Assembly: GCA_007129985.1 (NCBI GenBank)
Contig: SKUL01000120.1
Coordinates: forward strand, 1 to 7,032
DNA from: Flavobacteriales bacterium
GTDB lineage: Bacteria > Bacteroidota > Bacteroidia > Flavobacteriales_D > SKUL01
Direction of reading: 5' to 3'
Length of the DNA: 7,032 nucleotides
The translations under genes and the position numbers were made by a program. Shown piece after piece: positions 1-5,967 of this stretch. Every line of letters begins with the position of its first letter. Position 1 is the first letter of the stretch. The notes beneath the pieces are model-generated. The model was not told the DNA's origin. It searched no databases and saw only the letters and a list, made by a program, of their open reading frames with translations.

Positions 1-266
1 CTGAAGAGCTCAAGCCAGCGATTAAAGTGCTCTTCACCAATGGGCAACCTGGCATGGGGCGGAAAAGGACTGCCGTAGTAGGTGTGTTCTCCGAGCAGCA
101 CCGTTTGCCAGAAGCGGTACATCTTTTCGAGGTGTTCGGGCCATTGGTTTTGGATGACATTGTTGAATACCGGCCCAAGCAGTTCATCTTCCTGAACGCG
201 CGCGTAGAAAGTGTCCACCAGAATGCGGATGTCCGATATATGGTTGATGTCTTTGCCTGAATTCAT
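1..266 (-). CDS. Group III truncated haemoglobin (partial, C-terminus outside window)
   Basis: Translating the minus strand from ATG at 266 gives 88 residues that stay open to the window edge, so the C-terminus is missing. The sequence fits group III truncated haemoglobins (Campylobacter Ctb type): FY at 20-21 gives TyrB10 (Y21), H45 sits at the E7 position, H71 in the PFPPHARLP stretch is the expected proximal haem ligand (F8), and W84 in FNRWLELF is the probable TrpG8. Known family members are cytoplasmic haem proteins tied to nitric oxide and oxygen handling. The start codon overlaps the stop of the upstream membrane-protein gene as ATGA (263-266), so translational coupling is likely. With an Rrf2 regulator two genes upstream, a role in nitrosative stress is a reasonable inference. 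The family call is strong; the physiological role is inferred. Confidence 0.9.
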   Translation of the reverse strand, partial: MNSGKDINHISDIRILVDTFYARVQEDELLGPVFNNVIQNQWPEHLEKMYRFWQTVLLGEHTYYGSPFPPHARLPIGEEHFNRWLELF

Positions 267-559
267 ACAATTAGCATTGCGATGATGATGAGAGTGTTGG
301 TGACTGTGCTGAGATATAATGAAGCAACGCACCATTTTGCCGGGCCCTGCGCTATGCAAACTGCGTTGGCTCCCATTGTGATGGCGGCACAGAGCATCAA
401 GGGAACCACGTAGTTTTTTTCAAGGCTCATGGCGGCTGCGATAGAGCCTACACAACTTTGAAGCGTGATGAAGAAAGTCATGGCGGCAAAGCGCGACGAT
501 TCGAATTGTTGCGATTGGCGCTCAAACCAGTTGGTGGGTGTGGGAGTTTGTTCTTTCAT
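263..559 (-). CDS. Small three-helix membrane protein, operon partner of truncated haemoglobin
   Basis: This 98-residue protein is not one I can name. A polar N-terminus (about residues 1-22, with WFERQSQQFE) is followed by three hydrophobic segments at about 24-45, 50-70 and 76-98, the last running to the C-terminus. There is no cleavable signal peptide, so it is probably an inner-membrane protein. Cysteines at 36, 57, 68 and 77 lie in or next to the helices, but there is no recognisable metal or haem motif. The start ATG at 559 lies 12 bp from a predicted Rrf2-type operator, and the stop overlaps the globin start (ATGA). The pairing suggests co-expression with the globin and perhaps a membrane role in the same stress response. 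That function is guesswork. Confidence 0.8.
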   Translation of the reverse strand: MKEQTPTPTNWFERQSQQFESSRFAAMTFFITLQSCVGSIAAAMSLEKNYVVPLMLCAAITMGANAVCIAQGPAKWCVASLYLSTVTNTLIIIAMLIV

Positions 560-571
560 GGCTTCTTAAAA

Positions 572-585
572 GGATAAAAATGTCC
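572..585. promoter_or_regulatory. Predicted Rrf2-regulator operator before the membrane-protein/globin genes
   Basis: GGATA-AAAA-TGTCC is an imperfect inverted repeat (GGAYA/TRTCC arms with a 4-bp spacer). A second copy at 1085-1098 differs only in the spacer, and the flanks also agree: AAA or AAAA before it and GAAATA or GAATAT after it. On the minus strand a T-run ending in TTG (602-596) lies 19 bp before TATCCTTTT (576-568), a poor -33/-7 pair whose -7 region would be covered by this site. That placement suits repression. The site is predicted from sequence alone. Confidence 0.55.
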
Positions 586-605
586 GAAATAGAATCAAAA
601 AATTT

Positions 606-1040
606 TTATTGCTTCAAAAAGGTGAGGCCCTCGGTTAAACCGGCTGCGAGTTCGCTTACAGAGGTTGTTTCGAGCATGAGTTGTAGTTTATCGCGAACGT
701 CCTTAAACTGGTCGTGCAGCGGGCAAGGCTTTAGCTCGTTGCAGGCTTTTAGCCCCAAACCGCATCCACGGTAAATCTGGTCGCCGTCAATGGCCGAAAC
801 GATGTGGCTGAGCCTTACGTTGTGAAGTTGATGGGGTGTCATTTCAAACCCGCCGTGTGGGCCTTTTAGCGAATGGATGACGTTGGCATGAACCAGTTGC
901 TGCAAGATTTTGGCCGTAAATGCCACCGGCGAATCTATGGCGCCGGCAATATCCTTCAGACTTACCCGATGTCCGCCTTGCGATTGCCGCGCGATGTGCA
1001 GTGTGGCCCGTATGCCGTATTCACAAGCTTTGGAAAACAT
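606..1040 (-). CDS. Rrf2-family transcriptional regulator, NsrR-like, probable Fe-S sensor
   Basis: A 144-residue protein starting MFSKACEYGIR. Longer readings to 1151 would run through the predicted promoter and operator, so ATG at 1040 is preferred. It has the Rrf2 winged-helix layout: a DNA-binding domain in about the first 65 residues ending in the wing motif GPHGGF (60-65), a linking helix, then three cysteines at C93, C100 and C106 (C-x6-C-x5-C). This matches the cluster-binding loop of NsrR/IscR-type proteins, where the first spacing varies between species and the second is usually five. Family members bind [2Fe-2S] or [4Fe-4S] clusters and release DNA when the cluster reacts with NO or is lost. 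The globin two genes downstream favours NO sensing over iron-sulphur homeostasis. Sites at 1085-1098 and 572-585 suggest that it controls itself and the downstream pair. The exact NsrR identity is not proven. Confidence 0.9.
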   Translation of the reverse strand: MFSKACEYGIRATLHIARQSQGGHRVSLKDIAGAIDSPVAFTAKILQQLVHANVIHSLKGPHGGFEMTPHQLHNVRLSHIVSAIDGDQIYRGCGLGLKACNELKPCPLHDQFKDVRDKLQLMLETTSVSELAAGLTEGLTFLKQ

Positions 1041-1057
1041 AGTCGTTTTTGTTGCGA

Positions 1058-1065
1058 CAAAAATA
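1058..1065 (-). promoter_or_regulatory. Candidate -7 box for the Rrf2 gene
   Basis: On the minus strand the sequence is TATTTTTG, an exact match to the Bacteroidota TAnnTTTG -7 element. It lies 17 bp before the ATG at 1040. The predicted operator ends 19 bp further upstream, where the -33 element should lie, although no clear TTG is present there. This geometry would let the regulator block its own transcription. Confidence 0.4.
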
Positions 1066-1084
1066 GCGAGAAATCCATTATAAA

Positions 1085-1098
1085 GGATAAATTTGTCC
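1085..1098. promoter_or_regulatory. Predicted Rrf2-regulator operator in the divergent regulator/cyclo-ligase region
   Basis: GGATA-AATT-TGTCC has the same arms as the site at 572-585. It sits between the divergent Rrf2 gene and the cyclo-ligase gene, 45 bp before the regulator start and 14 bp before the GTG of the cyclo-ligase. On the plus strand it contains TAAATTTG (1088-1095), a TAnnTTTG-type -7 box for the cyclo-ligase, although no TTG is found 19-21 bp upstream. Binding here could affect both genes. Support is the recurrence and placement of the motif, not experiment. Confidence 0.55.
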
Positions 1099-1112
1099 GA
1101 ATATCTGATGGA

Positions 1113-1682
1113 GTGAATAGCATAACCGAAGAAAAGAAGCTGCTGCGGCATGCCATGCTGAAACGCCGCTTGTCAATAGATAGCGCATCCAAAGAGCGTT
1201 ACGACAAGTGGATTTGCGAGAACTTACGCGAGAAAATCGCCACATTCCGGGCGCGTACAGTTCACGCGTACATTCCGCTACCGGCAGAAATTAACATTGT
1301 TCCCTTGCTTAAGCAGTTGCTGTCAGATGGCATTCAGGTTGTTTGTCCGCGCGCACTATCTGCCCGGAAGCTCGAAAACCGTGTACTACATTCACTTAGT
1401 GAACTGGAAACAGGCAAAATGGGTACGCAACACCCTGCGGCTCCGGACATTTTTACCGGTGAGGTGGATTTTGTTGTTGTTCCGGGTCTCGCCTTTGACA
1501 GCAATCGCTATCGTCTTGGATACGGAGGCGGGTACTACGATAACTTTTTGGTAAACCACCCTCGGGCGCATAAGGTGGGCATATTTTATCCGTTTCAGGA
1601 GGTGAAAAATGTACCGAAGGAGGAACACGACGTGCAATTGGATGAGATACTTACAATCGGTTTGGATGCCGTTACAGATTAA
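1113..1682 (+). CDS. 5-formyltetrahydrofolate cyclo-ligase (5,10-methenyl-THF synthetase)
   Basis: The enzyme converts 5-formyltetrahydrofolate to 5,10-methenyltetrahydrofolate using ATP in the cytoplasm, returning stored folate to one-carbon metabolism. The diagnostic C-terminal signature is intact: VPGLAFDSNRYRLGYGGGYY at about 123-142, and the late motif VPKEEHDVQLDEILT at about 167-181. The N-terminal helix EEKKLLRHAMLKRR matches where family proteins begin, so a start just before it is needed. No in-frame ATG is present there. GTG at 1113 gives 189 residues, the usual family size. The next in-frame ATG, at 1155, would cut into the conserved helix. Longer in-frame readings back to 873 run antisense through the Rrf2 gene and are not credible. 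Its stop shares a TTAA with the convergent gene that follows. The gene is divergent from the Rrf2 regulator; no metabolic link to it is evident. Confidence 0.9.
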   Translation: MNSITEEKKLLRHAMLKRRLSIDSASKERYDKWICENLREKIATFRARTVHAYIPLPAEINIVPLLKQLLSDGIQVVCPRALSARKLENRVLHSLSELETGKMGTQHPAAPDIFTGEVDFVVVPGLAFDSNRYRLGYGGGYYDNFLVNHPRAHKVGIFYPFQEVKNVPKEEHDVQLDEILTIGLDAVTD

Positions 1683-2671
1683 AAAGCCAGCCCGAGGTTG
1701 TAGCCGGTAAAAATCCATAAGCCACCTAGATTCCTGTCCAATCCGATTCCTATATAGGTGGTATTATACGCTTTATTGAACAGGATGTCTTCCTGCCAAC
1801 CAACAGACCAGCCGTAAATGGGAATGGGAGTTCTTCCAATGTCGTAAAGTATTTGCACCGACGGAGCTGTATAAATACCGTTGTAACTGAAATTACTTTT
1901 GCCTTTCTCCAGCCGTTTATGGTATCCAATGAAATACCTCAATTGGTGATGAGAGGCGAAATTCACTATAGTTTGGGCATCCCTGAAAGTTGGTCCAAAC
2001 AAATTGGTGCTTATTCCATTGGCAAAAGTGATTCGGGGACTTAACCCAAGTTCAAATCCCAGAGAAGGCAGGACAATTCCAACCCTGAAAACGAGAAGAG
2101 GGGAGGCCGTGCGCAAAGAGTCGTACAGTACCGCGCGTTGAGCATCGGGCGATGCGTTGAAGCTTCGAATGCGCTCAATAAATTCCTCTTTTTCCAATTC
2201 GGGATATATACGCGCCTGAGCCGGTTGGGTATAGTAGTGGTAGAATTTTCCCAATCTACTTCGAGGTACAACATACACGGCATCATTCTCTTTCTGAATG
2301 TAAAGCCGCTTTCCATCATATTCGTAGAGCGAGAGTGTTCCGCGCGTGAGTGGGTTAAGTAGCCAGGGGCGGCCATTTACTCTTTTCACCACCAATGTAT
2401 CGGTTGTGGTAAAAACGCTATCCAGTTTTTTGATATGAATGCGTTTTAGCTTGTCGTTAAAGCGAACAACAAGTTGGTTATCGGCTTTTTTGAACTGCTT
2501 GAAAGTGGCACTGACAGGGCTTTTGGCATCTTTGAAAAACAACTGAATTTCAGCGCCCTTTTCTTGAGCCGACGCCCCGTGCATGAACAAAAACAGCATG
2601 GCCAACAAGCAGAAAGGGCGTGCAGCATTCCTCGTTATACGAACCAAACAACTCTTTTGAGACGGTTTCAC
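1679..2671 (-). CDS. Exported hypothetical protein, probable outer-membrane barrel at the C-terminus
   Basis: A 330-residue protein I do not recognise at family level. A basic N-terminus followed by a hydrophobic run and MHGASA-QEKG (about residues 20-37) forms a signal peptide. Residues 40-180 are mixed-charge and include a lysine-rich stretch (KLKRIHIKKLD) and an acidic helix-like part (YPELEKEEFIERI). From about 190 on there are alternating aromatic/hydrophobic strands with GFELGLSPRITF, YFIGYHKRL, IYGWSVGW and a final YIGIGLDRNLGGLWIFTGYNLGLAF. The terminal Phe and girdle-like aromatic residues suggest a small beta-barrel inserted by the BAM machinery. The start is GTG at 2671. The only nearby ATG (at about residue 25) would destroy the signal peptide. 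No function can be assigned. The 3' end overlaps the cyclo-ligase stop by 4 bp, tail to tail. Confidence 0.8.
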   Translation of the reverse strand: MKPSQKSCLVRITRNAARPFCLLAMLFLFMHGASAQEKGAEIQLFFKDAKSPVSATFKQFKKADNQLVVRFNDKLKRIHIKKLDSVFTTTDTLVVKRVNGRPWLLNPLTRGTLSLYEYDGKRLYIQKENDAVYVVPRSRLGKFYHYYTQPAQARIYPELEKEEFIERIRSFNASPDAQRAVLYDSLRTASPLLVFRVGIVLPSLGFELGLSPRITFANGISTNLFGPTFRDAQTIVNFASHHQLRYFIGYHKRLEKGKSNFSYNGIYTAPSVQILYDIGRTPIPIYGWSVGWQEDILFNKAYNTTYIGIGLDRNLGGLWIFTGYNLGLAF

Positions 2672-2725
2672 AACGTAATGAAATGAGGTGGCAATATATG
2701 ATTTATCGAAACTTGAAAGGGTGCG

Positions 2726-2735
2726 TTGTGCACAA
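2726..2735. repeat. 10-bp perfect palindrome between pirin gene and its downstream neighbour
   Basis: TTGTGCACAA is self-complementary over all 10 bases. It lies 11 bp after the pirin stop and 54 bp before the start of the exported-protein gene on the minus strand. There is no T-run after it, so it is a poor terminator. A protein-binding site is possible. A related sequence, TTGTTGCACAA, occurs at 3658-3668 in front of the pirin gene. Confidence 0.3.
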
Positions 2736-2746
2736 GCGGCTCTTCG

Positions 2747-3646
2747 CTACTTTTTACTCCTCAAGCCTCGCGGCCATTCAGGCATGGGTATGAAATCGGT
2801 TTCGCCCTCAATGGTGCCAAACTCCTGATTTTTCCAACGCTCGCGGGCCTGTTCAATGCGCTCCATATTGCTCGAAACAAAGTTCCAGTGTATGTGGCGC
2901 TCTTCGGGAAAAGGCTCTCCGCCAAAAATGTACAAGGAGGTGTTTGGGGCGAGTTCGAGTGCACAAAGGGAGCCGTCGTTTGAGACCAGAATTTGCCGTG
3001 ATTCGTACTCATTGCCGTGCGCAAAAACGCTGCCTTCCAATATGTAAAGGCCTGCTTCGCCGTAAAGTTTGTTTTCGAGGTGTAAAGCGCGCCGTTCTGC
3101 TCCGTTTTTGATTTCAATCATGAAGAGCTTGCTGTACACCGGCACCGGCGACTTTTTACCCAGGGCTTCACCCGCCACCAGCCTGAAATGGAGTCCGTTT
3201 TCGCTCCATGACGGCAATTCATTTTTTGCTACGTGGCTAAAGTTGGGCTCAATTTCTTCGTGCTCCTTGGGCAATGCCACCCAGATTTGTAGCCCGTGCA
3301 TTCGCAATGGTTGGCCGCGCAGATGTTCAGGACTACGTTCGGAGTGAACAATCCCTTTTCCGGCTGTCATCCAGTTTACCGCACCGGGGGTGATTTCCTG
3401 CTCAGTGCCCAGTGTGTCGCGGTGCATGATGCTACCTTCAAGCAAAAAGGTAAGCGTTGAAAGACCGATATGCGGATGTGGCGGCACGTCAAAATACTCT
3501 CCACCTTTCAATTCTACCGGCCCCATATGGTCAATGTAGATAAAGGGCCCTACCATGCGTTTTTGACGAAAGGGGAGCAGCCGCCCCACCATAAAGGGCC
3601 CGATGCTGGCTGCGCGCTCTTCGATGATTAAATCAATGTTGGACAT
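2747..3646 (-). CDS. Pirin family protein (bicupin)
   Basis: A 299-residue protein covering both halves of the pirin fold. The N-terminal cupin (about 20-135) has the hallmark PPHPHIGLSTLTFLLEG at 55-71 and GIVHSERSPE at 98-107. The metal ligands of human pirin (two His, one His, one Glu) are all present as H57, H59, H101 and E103, so an iron-binding site is likely. The pirin C-terminal domain covers about 170-280, with FGGEPFPEERHIHWNFV near its end. Bacterial pirins include quercetin 2,3-dioxygenases and proteins that act on metabolic enzymes or stress responses, and sequence alone does not decide between these. There is no signal peptide, so it is cytoplasmic. The start is ATG at 3646, with no clear Shine-Dalgarno. 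A TACTTTG box lies 22 bp before the start but has no good -33 partner. Confidence 0.93.
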   Translation of the reverse strand: MSNIDLIIEERAASIGPFMVGRLLPFRQKRMVGPFIYIDHMGPVELKGGEYFDVPPHPHIGLSTLTFLLEGSIMHRDTLGTEQEITPGAVNWMTAGKGIVHSERSPEHLRGQPLRMHGLQIWVALPKEHEEIEPNFSHVAKNELPSWSENGLHFRLVAGEALGKKSPVPVYSKLFMIEIKNGAERRALHLENKLYGEAGLYILEGSVFAHGNEYESRQILVSNDGSLCALELAPNTSLYIFGGEPFPEERHIHWNFVSSNMERIEQARERWKNQEFGTIEGETDFIPMPEWPRGLRSKK

Positions 3647-3726
3647 ATAGCCGGAATTTGTTGCACAAAGTACTGAACTTTCAGGTGAGAGCCCGTTTTT
3701 GAGAATTGCGAACGATAGAAATCCGC

Positions 3727-4392
3727 CTACTTTTCCCGCCCAAATCTATACTTTAACCCAAGGTTTCCAGTCAGTCCGTAGTGGTAAAGTAAACGGTGTG
3801 GATGGTAGTTGGGTGTGGTGTGAGAAGTAAAACTGTGGGCGTAACCCACGTTGGTGGTGATATAAAATGAGTTGCTCAGCGGAAATGACACTCCAAGCTC
3901 TGCGAGTCCGGCAAAATCAAACGGTTGTACAATTTCGGTTATGTTATAAGTTTGTGATGGCATTACCCCGGCTACGCCTGGACTGCGGAACTCTGCACGG
4001 AGTAGCCTGGATGAAACAACACCGACATTCAGAAAAAACAAAAGCTTGTTTCCAAAATGTACTCCGGCTTTAACGGGGAGAGCCAGGTAGCTGAATTGCC
4101 TGGAATTTGTCATGGTTTCGCCGGTGGGGGAGCCCACGTCATCGGTAAAGTGAATGATGTTGTTGTATCCGCGGGAGGTGTAGATCAGGTCTGTTTCAAT
4201 GTGTGCAAAGCGGGCAAAATGAAAGGCGTAAGACACCCCGCCCTGCAAAAAAGCCTGATTTTTTCGTTTAACAGGAGGTTGGCTTCCACTCATGTTGCTC
4301 AACCCACCACCACCGGTAATACCCACGAAATGCTGCTGCGCAAATCCGGATGTAGCGAAAAACAAAGCCGTGGCGAAAAACAGTGTTCTCAT
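3727..4392 (-). CDS. PorT-family outer-membrane beta-barrel protein
   Basis: Starting at ATG 4392 gives 221 residues with a clean signal peptide, MRTLFFATALFFATSGFAQ, cut before QHFVGI. An upstream ATG at 4431 would put a non-signal extension before it and run across a 12-bp palindrome, so the inner start is preferred. The mature part has the pattern of the outer-membrane barrel family common in Bacteroidota (PorT-like): GITGGGGLSNMSG, QGGVSYAFHFARFAHIETDLIYTSRGY, FSYLALPVKAGVHFGNKLLFFLNVGVVSS, then amphipathic strands to GLTGNLGLKYRFG. The SYLALPVKAG segment is especially typical. These proteins sit in the outer membrane. Most have no known role, and this one is not necessarily the T9SS component PorT itself. 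Downstream spacing to pirin is 80 bp; I found no terminator there. Confidence 0.85.
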   Translation of the reverse strand: MRTLFFATALFFATSGFAQQHFVGITGGGGLSNMSGSQPPVKRKNQAFLQGGVSYAFHFARFAHIETDLIYTSRGYNNIIHFTDDVGSPTGETMTNSRQFSYLALPVKAGVHFGNKLLFFLNVGVVSSRLLRAEFRSPGVAGVMPSQTYNITEIVQPFDFAGLAELGVSFPLSNSFYITTNVGYAHSFTSHTTPNYHPHRLLYHYGLTGNLGLKYRFGREK

Positions 4393-4402
4393 AATAGCGC
4401 GG

Positions 4403-4414
4403 ACAACATGTTGT
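4403..4414. repeat. 12-bp perfect palindrome just upstream of the barrel-protein start
   Basis: ACAACATGTTGT reads the same on both strands. It ends 10 bp before the ATG at 4392, so it lies in the probable leader or promoter of the PorT-like gene. It could be an operator or a short leader hairpin. No second copy was noticed in this window. Confidence 0.3.
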
Positions 4415-4449
4415 ACAGTAGCCAGTGTCAAATCTACGAAAAACCACTC

Positions 4450-4473
4450 AATCAGTGTGCTGTGAATCTGATT
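4450..4473 (-). terminator. Weak terminator-like hairpin after the serine hydrolase gene
   Basis: On the minus strand, AATCAG and CTGATT form a 6-bp AT-rich stem with a 12-nt loop. Six bases later comes a run of five T. It starts 20 bp after the hydrolase stop. The stem is short and the T-run is displaced, so the call is tentative. Confidence 0.25.
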
Positions 4474-4493
4474 TTCAAGGAGGCGTTCATTTC

Positions 4494-5828
4494 CTATTCA
4501 ACGATAAACACCCGGTCGGTGGTGCCATCGCTGTAGATTTTAATCAGCGGGGTGTTGGGTGTGAGGGGTACTTCGCGGCCAATCAGGTCAATCACTTTTA
4601 CCAGTACCTTTTCTGCATCTTCGGGTTGCTCATGCGTGTAGATGTGTGTGGTGAGGCAGTCGGGCGCGTACCCTGAGCCGGAAGGAAGAGAAAGCGCATA
4701 GTCATAAATTTCGTCGCACATCCAAATCGCATCGCCCTCGCCGTTGGTGAGCACGCAAATACCGATATTGTTTTCAGGGTCCAGATACATGTCGGTAGAT
4801 GAGCCTGATTCACCGCCGTTGTGCCCCCAGAGCATCGACGTGCCACCGCTGTGATAAAGTTCTTCGAGGTACCAGTTTAAGCCCATGGTGGATTCAAGTC
4901 CAGGAAACTGAACCGTCCACATTTCGTTGATGGAGGCGGAACTCAACAGCGGCTCATTGCCAAACTCGCCTCCGTTGAGGTAGGCAATCATAAAGTTAGC
5001 CATGTCAACCACATTGCTCCTGAGCTGGCCGCTGGGGTAATCGGCAAAACCGTAGTGGTTGTAGGGTATGTAGTTGCCCCCCACAAAACGATAAGGTCGC
5101 GCCACCTGCGATGAGTCGAAATCTGCCATAAACCACGCGGTACTGTTCATGCACAGCGGAACAAAAATATGCTCGTGGCAGAATGCGTCAAAAGGCTGGT
5201 CAGCAACCAGCTCAACGAGGTATCCGTTGAGGGCAGTGGCGATGTTTGAATAGTCGAAAACAGTACCCGGCGCACTGTTTACAAAGTTTGCCGTGGGGTT
5301 GTAGTCGGCTCCATCCTGCGCAAAGTAGCGATGCATACATTCTTCCAACGTTATGCTGGGGTCGGGGCTGTCGTAGTAGTTGTCCATCACATTGAAATTA
5401 TCCCGAATAGAGGCCGTGTGTGCCATCAGTTGACGGTAAGTAACCGGGCTGGATGGAGATGCCGGTATCTGCAAATCCCACGGAAGGTAATTGTTCACAT
5501 TGTCGTTGAGGTTGATGGCGCTGTTTTCGTGCAACTGCATGGCGGCGGTTCCGGTAAACACTTTGGAGATGGAAGCCAACAGAAACACTGTTGTGTTTTC
5601 AACCGGAATATTTTGCTCAATATCAGCCATTCCGTAGGATTGAATCCACACAATCTGCCCGTCTTTTACAATAACGGCCGATACGCCCGGAAAACGTTCA
5701 AGCTCCATTTCACTCGCAATGATGGCATCGAGCATGGAGCTTGGGTTGGGGTTTTCTTGCGAAAAGCTTGAAAAAGAGTACATAAAAAACAACAAAATGA
5801 GGCAAACGGGTTGGAAAACAGGTTTCAT
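4494..5828 (-). CDS. Secreted serine hydrolase, beta-lactamase (class C/penicillin-binding) family, with T9SS-like tail
   Basis: A 444-residue protein with signal peptide MKPVFQPVCLILLFFMYSFSSFS cut near SQ-EN. The beta-lactamase-related fold covers about 30-385. The nucleophile motif SxxK is S86-I-S-K89, the second catalytic motif YxN is Y193-S-N195, and the third box is H336-N-G338, the HxG form usual in esterases and D-aminopeptidases rather than the KTG of true AmpC. This favours a peptidase or esterase over antibiotic hydrolysis; the substrate is unknown. After a linker, residues 403-444 (KVLVKVIDLIGREVPLTPN, then IYSDGTTDRVFIVE) resemble the end of T9SS C-terminal sorting domains, so export across the outer membrane is likely. 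Start ATG at 5828; a TATCTTTC box at 5854-5847 is a possible -7 element. The gene is divergent from the DUF6090-like gene. Confidence 0.92.
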   Translation of the reverse strand: MKPVFQPVCLILLFFMYSFSSFSQENPNPSSMLDAIIASEMELERFPGVSAVIVKDGQIVWIQSYGMADIEQNIPVENTTVFLLASISKVFTGTAAMQLHENSAINLNDNVNNYLPWDLQIPASPSSPVTYRQLMAHTASIRDNFNVMDNYYDSPDPSITLEECMHRYFAQDGADYNPTANFVNSAPGTVFDYSNIATALNGYLVELVADQPFDAFCHEHIFVPLCMNSTAWFMADFDSSQVARPYRFVGGNYIPYNHYGFADYPSGQLRSNVVDMANFMIAYLNGGEFGNEPLLSSASINEMWTVQFPGLESTMGLNWYLEELYHSGGTSMLWGHNGGESGSSTDMYLDPENNIGICVLTNGEGDAIWMCDEIYDYALSLPSGSGYAPDCLTTHIYTHEQPEDAEKVLVKVIDLIGREVPLTPNTPLIKIYSDGTTDRVFIVE

Positions 5829-5846
5829 GGTTGGTGGTTTGGGATG

Positions 5847-5854
5847 GAAAGATA
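5847..5854 (-). promoter_or_regulatory. Candidate -7 box for the serine hydrolase gene
   Basis: On the minus strand, TATCTTTC matches TAnnTTTG at all but the last position and lies 18 bp before the ATG at 5828, leaving a very short leader. No TTG is found 19-21 bp further upstream, so the call is weak. Confidence 0.3.
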
Positions 5855-5967
5855 TGGATTGTATTCAAAGCACGGAAATCGCATAAGGAGTTGCTTCGTT
5901 CCAAGAACTTTGTAAAAACTTTTCAATCAATGTGAGAACTCCTTACCTTGCCTCAAAATCTGAACGT

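Noticed and set aside
873..1112. N-terminal extension of the cyclo-ligase reading frame back to 873
   Set aside because: The extension is antisense to the conserved Rrf2 coding region, has no family similarity and would give a protein about 80 residues longer than the family norm.
1041..1151. Longer Rrf2 start at 1151
   Set aside because: The extra 37 residues do not match the Rrf2 N-terminus, overlap the cyclo-ligase gene and run through the predicted promoter and operator.
4057..4536. 159-codon plus-strand reading frame
   Set aside because: It is antisense to the signal peptide and first strands of the PorT-like protein and runs into the hydrolase 3' end; low-complexity mixture without domain features.
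5331..5771. 146-codon plus-strand reading frame with a valine- and histidine-rich sequence
   Set aside because: It lies wholly antisense to the serine hydrolase, whose catalytic motifs are intact; no promoter or family-like content.
4494..5828. Serine hydrolase as an antibiotic-resistance AmpC beta-lactamase
   Set aside because: It has HNG in place of the KTG box and a T9SS-like tail; this pattern is usual for esterase or peptidase members of the family.
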